Assembly: GCF_001640805.2 (NCBI RefSeq)
Contig: NC_066833.1
Coordinates: forward strand, 11,909,344-11,973,343
From: Lates calcarifer
Taxonomy: Eukaryota; Chordata; Actinopteri; Centropomidae
Direction of reading: 5' to 3'
Length of the DNA: 64,000 bases
The position numbers and the translations under genes are program-made. The notes under the pieces are model-generated. The model was not told the origin of the DNA and made no database searches. It saw only the letters and a program-made list of their open reading frames with translations. Shown piece by piece: positions 10,851 to 44,955 of this stretch (within the stretch, counting starts at the first letter, position 1; the number at the start of each line of letters is the position of its first letter).

Positions 10851-11311
10851 ACTCGGCACTGATGCGCGCCGACCTTGGAGTCTTCAGACGCACAGCGGTG
10901 GATTTTGCGCACTGAAGTAGAGCTGAGGAGAGCGCACAGCGAGCGGACAGCTGTCTCACTGACTGCAGTCCTGCCACTGGGATACGGGCTCACTTGGCTG
11001 TACTTTAACGCGTGCATCGACATCTTATTAATAACATTGCTCCGGATTGAGTAGGGGAAAATATAGCACAGTTTATTTCGGTTTTGGCTTGATTCGCAAC
11101 TTAGAGGAGTGTTGTTGCAACTGAGCCGCTGAATGTAGACCTTGTTTGTAGAAAAATCCAAGAGTCCCAGCTACTCCAGGAAAATTCACTCAACATCCCG
11201 ATAGACGGAGACGCTTTGAGAGGATTTTAGGACTCTTCCCGATAAGTGGATTGAACAACGATGATTCCGGTCGCCTTACCCAACTAAGTGAGGTATTGCC
11301 TTTGCAAAACG
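10851..11311 (+). promoter_or_regulatory. Probable nxph2 promoter / first 5' UTR exon region
   Basis: CpG content rises sharply here compared with the flanks (several GCGC and CG pairs at 10860-11050). The segment ends at AAACG/GTAAGG (11311/11312), a good donor, and a CTCGCAG acceptor lies 120 bases downstream at 11431. This suggests a small 5' UTR intron at 11312-11431. Inferred from composition and splice motifs only. Confidence 0.4.
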
Positions 11312-11443
11312 GTAAGGAAAAGTTCATTATTTTCTTGTGGGATAAGATTCAAATGTCCCGTCTTTGCGGCCCCATCCAAAATTAACCACAAGGGGGTTGA
11401 AGTGATTTAACATCGTGAATCTTTCTCGCAGGTGATCACAGCG

Positions 11444-11518
11444 ATGTTTCAGCGGCATGTGCGTCTGCCTCTCTCCAAATCTTCCAGAGGGGGTTTAAGC
11501 GCCGCTCATCTTGAATAA
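11444..11518 (+). CDS. Upstream ORF in the nxph2 leader (24 codons)
   Basis: ATG at 11444 opens a 24-codon frame ending in TAA at 11516-11518. It is in the same frame as the nxph2 start at 11537 and ends 18 bases before it. It may restrain translation of nxph2 if this segment is in the mature leader. The encoded peptide has no recognisable feature. Confidence 0.35.
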   Translation: MFQRHVRLPLSKSSRGGLSAAHLE

Positions 11519-11536
11519 GTCGAGAAGTCATTGAAG

Positions 11537-28891
<17,355 letters not shown>

Positions 28892-29690
28892 CCTAGTGGT
28901 TGTAACTGTGCATCAACCTTCTATTTTATCTTCAAATAATGTAAATGTCAACATCTAAGCTCGTTGTCCTGAAATACCTAAATACCTGAGATGTGTTGCA
29001 GGAGGTGCAACTTAAAATGGGACACACAATGGAGGGATCTGGCACGTTATTACTAACCTTTTGTATAGACTGCACCAGTACACTGCTCTAACACTTCAGA
29101 TAGTTAGGTATCTAGGGACTTGGTTTTAGGGGTTGACTTGGGATTCAGAGCTAGCTATCAACCCTGGGTGACTCCTTCCCATCACAACAACACATGTTCT
29201 CTGTAAACCACAGGAATAATTAGTATGTGGTACAGATGTTTTCTTCAAGGCTAGACCATAGGCAAGCATCCTCTCTGTTGGAAGTGTATAGTTGGCCTCT
29301 CTACCAGAGCTGCACTGATGCAAGCATTATCAAACAATTTCCACATCTCATTTAAACAGTCAGTTATTGGATGAAATATGTCAAGACTTTGAATCACGTT
29401 AATAATTACAGTTCCCACACATGTGAATTGTTATTCAACAGGGCACAAAATTAGATATTCCCCATTTGAAATGTTGCTACATCTTGACTGATTAGTCAAA
29501 ATGATCTGTTCATTGTCTTTGAAGTGGAGCTAACATTCATTTGTACCTGTTAACAGAACACAGACAGAACAGTGTCCATTATTTCAGATTAGTTTGATTA
29601 AAGGGTATTTTTTTCAAGTAGCTCCAAATAATTAATAATTAACGTAATCTTTTATCTCCCTTATCTGTCTCTTGTAGGGACTAAAATAAA
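28892..29690 (+). other. Probable nxph2 3' UTR
   Basis: Follows the TGA. The first AATAAA is at 29685-29690; whether it is used cannot be told, and the UTR could extend further. Confidence 0.4.
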
Positions 29691-32600
29691 GTGAACTGAT
29701 TCATTAAACCCAATTGTAAGTGCTCAAGACAAAATGAATTGATCCAACAATCTAATCCAAAAGCAACTTGAGAGCATGATCATAAATCACTACACATACA
29801 TGTAGGTACCCATCGATGTATAACCCTGGCTGCTACCTTGTTTGGCCCTTAAAATGCGTTGGTTTTTATCATCATCACAAGGCATGTGTATGCTAAACTA
29901 GCCTGAAATCCAACATCTGTGTTTGTAGGATGCACTTTGAGGCATCAGCCTGCCGTGCAAGCCCCGGAGTGGATTAATGTGTCAGGAGAGGCGGGGGGGA
30001 GGGAGCGATAATTGCAGGACAGGTGGATTTAGTGAGTCTGGCAGACAATTATCAGCACTTTGTCATGGTCCTGCCACAAGCCCTGACATTACCTGTCTTT
30101 AATAGGCTTTAATTAGCCTGGGAAATTTCATTTACCTAAGACCAAGAGTGGAGAAACCAAAAGCAAAAGCAAAAAAGAAAAAGAAAAAAGAAAAAAAAGG
30201 TACAGAATCCGTCTGGAATTTTAATGAGAAATGGGACTACTAAGTTTGAAAATGTCAGACATTTCCCAGTTGTACAGCAGGCTTAAACTGAATAACTTTT
30301 GTGTAAAAGTGGATAACATCCAGTCTCATAGTAAATGGTGTAATGTGCTTTGACTTAGCAATCACAAAACCATTTTAAAAAGGTTTTGTTGAAAACCATC
30401 TACGCATTAACTGCCATGAGTTGTGTTGTGTGCACATATCCAGGGGTTTTAGGCTAAGGTATGTGCCACTAACTAATCACATTTCTGTCATTTTATTTGC
30501 TGTATCTCATGTCTTTTCCCATCTGCTGTAAATGATCTTGTCAAATTACACATGTGGAGAGGTGTATGATAAGGAAATACCTAAATCCAAGTTGATCTAT
30601 GTTGATGTTTTAGTTTCTACTCCTTTGTGACAATGCTGTGTATTATTGTGTAACTCTAAAACTAAACGTGTTTAATTATGGCTTCAGAGTAAATGATGTC
30701 AATTTATTCAAATTTTTCAAGAGAAATATATCAACGAGTATACTGGTCTTTATTTTTGGTGTTCGTACAGCGATATCATGTAGATAGATGTCATATTTAT
30801 TGCTTCTAGTTATAGATTGCTTGCTTAATCTTGTTTAAAGTTTCCCCTGTAAAATAGGAATAAGAGCACTGCTGCTGTGTGTATAGTGTAAGTACAAATG
30901 TTCATTTTGGAATATTTGATTTCATAGGGGGCTACTTTTGTTAAATTGAAATTGTAAAGATGAATTTTAGGTTTTTATGGCATTAAACCTTATTTGAACT
31001 TGGCTTACAGCATACTGTCACACTGAGTCAGCTCCAGTCTGTCGGTGCTCACAGTTGTCTCGTTTCATTCCTATAAGGACTTCTCAACAGGATAAACACA
31101 CCATTTTAAGAGGTACATTTCAGTGTAGCTTTTTAATGGGCAATAAATCTGTGTCCACAGGCGTGGATGATACCAGAGGTACACCTCAGGGAGCACATCC
31201 ATTTTGCTGTGGCCATCAGGGACAGGGGTCTTTTCATTCGCTTCCATTACTCTTATCTGATCAGGGTGAGGCACCCACTCCTTAGGCATCAAGTCACACC
31301 AGGCTTTCCTGCTGCACACATCCAAATCCTTGGAAAACTAAGGAGGAATGTCAACATACATTTTACTTTTCCTGGTTTTTAGTTGTGATTTTACTGATTA
31401 TTAAACACTCAAATAATAAATGTCTTTTGTTTATGGTATGACATGAGCTAATTGCTCATGTCATACCATAAACTTGATCTGTCAATTAACACCAGTGATA
31501 AACAAATGCAGAGCAACAATTTACTTCACCAACAGTGTTAAAGGTTTGTTACTTTAACACTCTGATTAACACAATCAACAATAACAACAGGCAAATTCAG
31601 TGGGAAGGCAAAAAATTGTATTTTCTTTCACCTGACTGCAAAACAACAAATGCTCTCCCCAACTACAGTTCATGTGTTTTCCACAGCTAGATTTGACCAC
31701 ACACTGGGTTTGTCAAAATGCATCCTGGGAAACAAAGGAAACTATGTGCTTAATAGAATAATGCTGAGTAAAAAGCTAAAAGCAGTTAAAAACATCTTTA
31801 TCACAGAATACCTCCTGGGAGGCAGGGAGCACCATAGAATAAGTGTTTCTTTTGTCTCAGTCTGTCACTTCTTTATGCAAGTCAGAGCACTGTTTTCTGC
31901 TGCAGCCCTCATTTTGTTTTTTAGACTACTAAAACATTTTTTTTTCCTTTTTTTTTTTTCATTCAAGCATCTAAACTCATGACCCAGAGTCACTGTCCAC
32001 AATCCTGTGTTGCAAAATACAAATGACAGAACAAATTTTCAATTTAGACAGTGCCACTGCAGGCATCTTCACTTTCAAGTGTTACAGTTGGTTGAGGAAA
32101 GCAAAGGAGGAAGATAAAAGGTTGGTGAGGCATCCTAAAGCAGAGATGGTATCAGGTATTTTCCTAGGATCTGTGCTGAGAGGGGCGGACAGGGATCAGC
32201 AAGCTGCTGATGAAGACGTCTCTGTTCCAGAAGGAAAGAGCTGCCTCGCGTTCACTTTAATTAGAGCTTGTGCCGAGCATTCATACATAAAACAAAAGGG
32301 AAAAATGTCTTTCATGTGTCGTAAAAGGTTCAGCATTAAACATGTTGCTTATGCTAATGCAGTTTAGGCACATTTTCTTTTGATTATCAGAGCAGTGTTG
32401 TTTTCTAATCATATTTAAAAGGAAACCAGCAGAGGAAGGGAAAAAAAAATTCACCTGTCTGACATCCACATTCATTAATACGGCCATTTAACAGTGACAG
32501 TGTGGATAATAATCACCCTTTCGCACACTGAAATCTCATCACATTCAGTTTAATAATACTCAGTTAAAAATAAATAATAAATAAACAAGGGCCACTTAGA

Positions 32601-33972
32601 ATGCTGGAAAATGTTTTAATGGGTTAATGCAGGCATTCTTGCAGACAACAACTTCATCTTCTTTGCTTCCAACCAAAAGTAGTTTCAACATCTTGACATG
32701 ATGCTGAATGATGAGTAATATCATGTAAAAATGATGCTACTCTTAATATACAAAATCGTCTGAAGTGTCTGTCACACCACACTACATACGAGACGGACTG
32801 AATAAACATGACAACCCCCCCAGTTCAAACACAGAATAACATTGCCAGTAGAAGTGATGCTCAGCATCCTACAAATATCCAAGCATGTTAGAGGATTTTT
32901 TTTTTTTTTGCACATACTCAATTCATTTAATTCTGCACAAATATGTCAGATAATTGCAGAAACTAAATTGTTAAAAACAAAATTGGTACTTGGACACTTT
33001 CTTTGACAATAACATGACCATGCATTAGTCTCTCCACTTTTAGTTAACCACAATATATTGAGAATATATATTTGCAAGTTGGCAATACTAAGGAAAAACA
33101 ATCTTAAAATTTAATCTATAACAGTTCACAGACGTATGATCTGGAATATGTCATTCAAATGGGAGACTGAGTAAATACTTCCATTTACTTCCAATGTTTG
33201 AAGATATTCGGGCCAAGGTACTGACACTTTTCTGTCTTACAGGAAATATTGGGAATGACACTGGGTCTTCATATGGCAGATTACTATTTTTTTTTCCCCC
33301 ACAAATATGCAATAGAACAGACTTTCTTGTACACTGGTCTTCTGAAGATGGTTCTACTGTCATTTACATAGAAATGGTGCCATCAATATGGGGCATACAC
33401 ATCTTTTAAAAAGTGTAAAGAACTGACCTTGCACTGAAAGTGTTCATGCTTTTTAATGTCTAGTCACAAAACGGGCTAAACATTACAAATATATAATATT
33501 TCCCATTTAGTTAAACCTTTGTTACGTTCCTATAGAACTCCATATCAAAATGACTATTCATGGGAACTAGTGCAACCTGGAGGAGGCCTGGTCTTTGTGA
33601 CAAGGCAGGCACAGAGTAAAATAGACAAAGTACTCTAGAGCAGCTCCAGAGCAATGGCAGATATATTAAGGCCATTTTTAAAATTACAGGAAAAAAACAG
33701 TAGCAGAAAGCTTGACTTGCTACCCCGGCTGAACAGAATTCAGTTGGGAGAGCAAATCAAGCAAGCAACACCGATTGAACCAATTTTTTCCCAATCCATT
33801 GATGTCAGTCATCCACGTGCCAGCCTCACCACATTCCTGGCCAGGAAACTCCACTCTTCTTTGTTCAAGTGTGATCAGTTTTGGTGGAAATAAGAGTGGT
33901 ACCCTCGCTAGTCCTTCCTTTGTAAACCCATGCTTCACACCTCCAGTTAAGTCCTGGGGCAAAGTCAGGCAG
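29691..33972. other. Region between the convergent nxph2 and spopl 3' ends
   Basis: Holds a GC-richer block at about 29930-30130 with TTAAT/TAATTA motifs, an A/G tract near 30165-30200, an exon-like block at 31161-31265, and a perfect hairpin at 31429-31473. T tracts lie near 31938-31960 and 32890. Part of 32.6-33.97 kb is probably spopl 3' UTR. No gene is supported. Confidence 0.5.
31429..31473. repeat. Perfect 20-bp inverted repeat with 5-base loop
   Basis: GTTTATGGTATGACATGAGC, then TAATT, then the exact reverse complement of the left arm. Pairing stops at the next base on both sides. See findings. Confidence 0.97.
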
Positions 33973-40676
<6,704 letters not shown>

Positions 40677-41482
40677 CGCCGGCTTAGGGGTACCACTCAC
40701 TCACGTCCTTAAAGCACTATTTGTTCCAGGAAAGTAAGTAATAATAATATAAATTTCACTTATGAAATAAATGTACACTTTTCAACAAATGGTTTAAGCT
40801 ACCTGGACAAAATAAGACAGAATAAGCCTGGCAATCCTCCACAGGAATTTTAATCTGCTTGTGTTTGGAGAGTCATGCAAAAAAATAACATAATAATAAT
40901 AAAAAATTAAAAACTTTTTTTTAATCTGATTTCTTACTGCTAAGTGAAAAAAGGTTATTTCAGTGCAATTCAGTGCATGAGTGTGGTGATAAGTATCGCA
41001 AATGTATCCAATCCATGCTCGACAGGAAATTGTGTGTTCTGTGATTATACTAAAATCAGTAACTACTGAAATGTAGTATGTAATTTTGCAATCCCATAAA
41101 TGCACCCCCTTACAGCTACTCTCAAAAGCACATCATCAGAGGAAATAAATATGAAAACAAGGAACATATAGTTATAGTGTTGACATATTGCCTACAAGGT
41201 TGTGTTTCAGCAGGCATAAATAAACCAACAGCAGAGAAGTGCAACCATCTTTCATGTCCCCAAAGGTGAAAAAAAAAAATAATCAATTTGATCACTTTCA
41301 GATGATCTCAGACTAAGGGAGTTGTAGACATATCTTGAAAATTAATTTCAAAATCAATCAATATTCTGTTACACGTGAAACTACTGAAAGGCAACCAAAA
41401 AGAAACCACACTAGAATGACACAACCTGTTTCTATAGGTGAAGCTACCAAGATGAAAGAATTGACAGACCAAGATCACATTA

Positions 41483-42260
41483 CAGTTAAGGCTGGGCGAC
41501 AAACGATCTCAATCTGGGGTTGCAATAAAATATATGTTAATTAAGATGATAAGCTAAGGGCATTTTTTATTTGATTTGGGCATTTCATTCTAACAACCTA
41601 TCACACAGCAGGCATTGATGCAACTACAGCCTATCAGGCAGCAGTTTTTGGCTTGTTCGTCAAAGTACACACCCATTTTGTGTTGCAAAGCTCTGTTGGA
41701 CCTACAGGCTGTAAAGAAAGCTATGGACAAGTAAAAAACATGAGTGAAATCCGGTGAGAGGCATGAAAGTGAGTGTGAAGAACGTGCATTGTCCTCCAAA
41801 CTGTTCGTTTACATTAAAAGTAATGAAGCCCAGATTAAGACAGTCTGAAAAACAACAAAGATGGGAAACAACAAATCTTTTCAATCACCTGAAAAGGTTT
41901 CATCCTAGTGGCCAAGCAGAGTATGAAAATGCAGACTGTCTGTTCATCCATAACTGAACTATTCTGCTAGAACTTGATGTGAACTAGCAGTAGCATGGAT
42001 GTAACAATCTAATTTGCACCTCTACAAAGAAGGAAGTCAAGAAAATGCGTGATCATAATAGGCAGATTAAATATGTTTGCATAGCAAATTGTTATTCTAT
42101 TTTTGTTTAGAAATTATATTCTCAAAGTTTAACTAATGAGCCCACTGGTTGCTTTAGGCTTCAGTCATTATCAGGACACTCTTCAAACTCGTAGATTATA
42201 TACTGTGATAAATGTCAATATTGATCAATATAGGGGGGAAAAAATCATGATCATACTTTT
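41483..42260 (+). mobile_element. hAT-type transposon remnant with BED-finger fragment
   Basis: The left end reads CAGTTAAGGCTGGGCGACAA, like terminal repeats of fish hAT elements. An internal open frame at 41754-41957 contains RWETTNLFNHLKRFHP, the His half of a BED zinc finger. The right end around 42195-42245 has the GATATT/CAATAT-rich sequence often found at the other terminus. The Cys half of the finger and the catalytic domain are missing. Boundaries are approximate. Confidence 0.6.
41754..41957 (+). pseudogene. BED zinc-finger remnant of a hAT transposase
   Basis: 67 codons. TTNLFNHLKRFHPSGQAEYE matches the C-terminal half of BED fingers (HxxxxxH spacing seen in NHLKRFH). The upstream part has CPPNC but not the usual CxxC context, so it is decayed. 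Confidence 0.55.
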
Positions 42261-44598
42261 GTCATAGCAAATAGCAATGGACAGAAGATCACTCATGAAT
42301 TGCTATCTAGATAATTTAAATGAAACACAAGAGAGGAAAAACAACTTCTCATGTCACACTGCTGACTCACTTGGAAGATGAACTGGATAGTTACTGAACA
42401 TAATTGTTCACTAACCCCAGGCCAGCGAGCCTCTGCAGATAATTATGATAAAAGCAAAAGTAGCATATTGTTTAAGTCATATCACTTCCATTTTTCATGC
42501 CCTAACATGCCAATTTGATTCACTTAACCAGTATGAGTGTTAGGACAGATATATACTAAAGCCAAAACAAAAATTGGCATGTTCACACATGCATGTTTGC
42601 CAAAACTGAATCACACTGTGGGGACACATCCCCTTTTGAAGATTACATCAAGAACATACTTTACCCAGATTTTTAACATATTGCTCACAAACACACTGCT
42701 TGATGCAAGAATCTCAAACAACACACGTGTCCATGGCAAGATGGCATGAAGACAGAAAAGATGACACTTGTGGGATTACTATGAGTTCACTTTCTTTCTG
42801 TGCCAGTGTCCTGCAAGGTGATTTACAATGCACATCACAAAATCACTGTTTCTCTGAGTAAAACTGTGCACACACATCTTTCATTACCAGTTTTTCTGTA
42901 TCTTCTGTGCCATATGTTCCCAGCTTTTTCTTTTATTTACACTGAAATTTTCTTTATCTTTTAAAACTCCAATACTCTGTTTGAAGCTAAAAAATATTAA
43001 GACCATGAAACAATGTGCACTTATGACCATGGAAGCGGAGACTTTAAAAGGTCCTCTGATGTCTCTGATAATGTCTATATTTTGAACTTGAAACCCCTGC
43101 TCCATTATAGGACTTTCAAATCACATAAAGTATTATTGATGAAATTAGTAAATATTGAGCAAGCAAGCCTCAAGTTGAGTGAACAGACAGGTTTGCTTGC
43201 AGTGACAACTTCAACAACTGTTTTGTACAGTACACTGCTGCCACCTTTAGCTATAATAGTTAATAATGAAAAGGGAATCATGCAGCATAAGCAGTGAAAT
43301 TACTATCTTTTTATCACCTCTTGACTGGTTGAAATGTACAATGGCGGAATTTTCTAAGTTATCACAGGATCCTTCATGGCCCCATCTCCATATTCCACTC
43401 TAAAAATAAAGAAACAGAAATTAGGCCTTGCAAATGGAACCTGACCAACCATGTATAAACAGTAATTAAAGAGTTACTATGATACTGAAGCAACTGGCTG
43501 TAAAGCTCAGTTCTCACAATAAACCAGAGCTGTCACATCTACCAAGGGATATTAATTACCCAAATTTCAATAAAGTGACAAAACTAGAGCTTTTAAACCA
43601 CTCAAGACTGCCACGTTATTAAAAAATTAAAAAGGATCAGATAACAGACTGTTAGCCCACACAGTGTAGGTTTTAAATACCTTGACATATTCAATATTAA
43701 CTGATTTTTGATGCTCTGCGTATAGCCTTGTCTGTGACCCATTGCTCGGCCCATTAGCCAGTCAGATAAATTAGCTAACTCAAGATTCACCTGCAACTTT
43801 GTTTGGCTAACACATTAGCTGGAGTCGTGCTGCCTCGCCTTGGCTACAACAGAGGAGATGCTATCCGTAAAGCCATCTAGTTAGTTTGCATTAGTTGAGA
43901 GTTAAATGATCGTATCTTCATTGTGCTACGCAGCTTACTCTATCCTAGCTTTACATGCTATTCGAGATGTAAGCGGATGTGACTACCCTTAATACAAAAA
44001 GATCGAAATCACTAGAATGCAACAGCTCAATGTTAGCTAACATTAGCTAAAGTGTCAACACTAATTCCCAAACCATCACCAATATCCCTTCACAAATTCC
44101 CTTGTTACACATTTAAGCTAGGTCAAAAAATAACGTTATTAATACAAGCGGAGAACAACTCGATATCGCGAATCTGTCAAATCTGTGTACAATACGTATT
44201 TAGCAAATCCAGGCTAACAATAATGTTCTCACTAGCAAGATTAATGTTAACTTCACTTGAGCCGCAAATGCTGCTAACACTGATGAGTTAGCTTGTTAGG
44301 AATAAATCTGTCCACAAATAACAGGGTAGACTTACGTTAGTGGCGGTACTTCTCTGTTGAAACACAAACTAGCTAACGATACTCTAACTTAAACTGTTAA
44401 TATCCCGTGTAGACACCGCATTACCCGGTGTAAAACAAAGGGCCTTCACTGATGCTAACTAACCAAGCTATCGTAAACCCTCACGTTTTGGTACAGTCTG
44501 CTGATGGGAAAACAACGGCGGCTAACTAGCAGCTTGCTAAAGCTAATCTCTACACTGATGCTCACAAAAAGTTTAAAAAGACACGGTGACGGCGTACC

Positions 44599-44770
44599 TT
44601 TCAATTTCATACTTCCACATATATCGGCTAACGCATATAGCTTTGTGTCACACTCGCTCCTTTCACCCTCGGTGACTTTAAACTCTTTTTTCACTCAGTC
44701 TCTTCACAAGGCTTCTTTGTCTAATTTATATATGTGCTAGCTTACATCTGTCTAGCTGGCTGATAGCATT
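44599..44770 (-). promoter_or_regulatory. spopl: Probable spopl first (non-coding) exon and transcription start region
   Basis: On the minus strand this ends at a good GTACGC donor and lies just downstream of an NRF1-type palindrome. No coding sequence of spopl is here. Inferred from splice motif and promoter motif only. Confidence 0.4.
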
Positions 44771-44791
44771 GAGGCTAGAAAATATGTCTAT

Positions 44792-44802
44792 TGCGCATGC
44801 GC
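44792..44802. promoter_or_regulatory. NRF1-type site TGCGCATGCGC
   Basis: Exact palindromic nuclear respiratory factor 1 consensus, a typical feature of CpG-type housekeeping promoters, located upstream of the probable spopl first exon. Confidence 0.6.
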
Positions 44803-44880
44803 GAAATTTGGACAACATCCTGCTCCATCTAATTTTTTTAGCTCCCACCCTGACAACTATGCTACTTCTACAACACAGAT

Positions 44881-44887
44881 AATAATG

Positions 44888-44952
<65 letters not shown>

Positions 44953-44955
44953 AGG
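44881..44955. repeat. Compound (AAT)n(AAG)n microsatellite
   Basis: About 17 AAT-type units run directly into about 9 AAG units, 80-150 bases upstream of the NRF1 site. It produces artificial poly-Ser/poly-Tyr open frames on the minus strand. Confidence 0.95.

Larger units (their letters stand above)
40717..44598 (-). other. Presumed first spopl intron (5' UTR)
   Basis: Lies between a likely non-coding first exon (donor AAAG/GTACGC at 44598/44597) and coding exon 1. It contains a hAT remnant at 41483-42260. A possible extra 5' UTR exon at about 43320-43390 (acceptor TATTTTTAG) cannot be decided. Confidence 0.45.

Noticed and set aside
31071..31325. 84-codon minus-strand frame opposite the 31161-31265 block
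   Set aside because: No splice sites frame it and the plus-strand reading is better supported; neither is proven.
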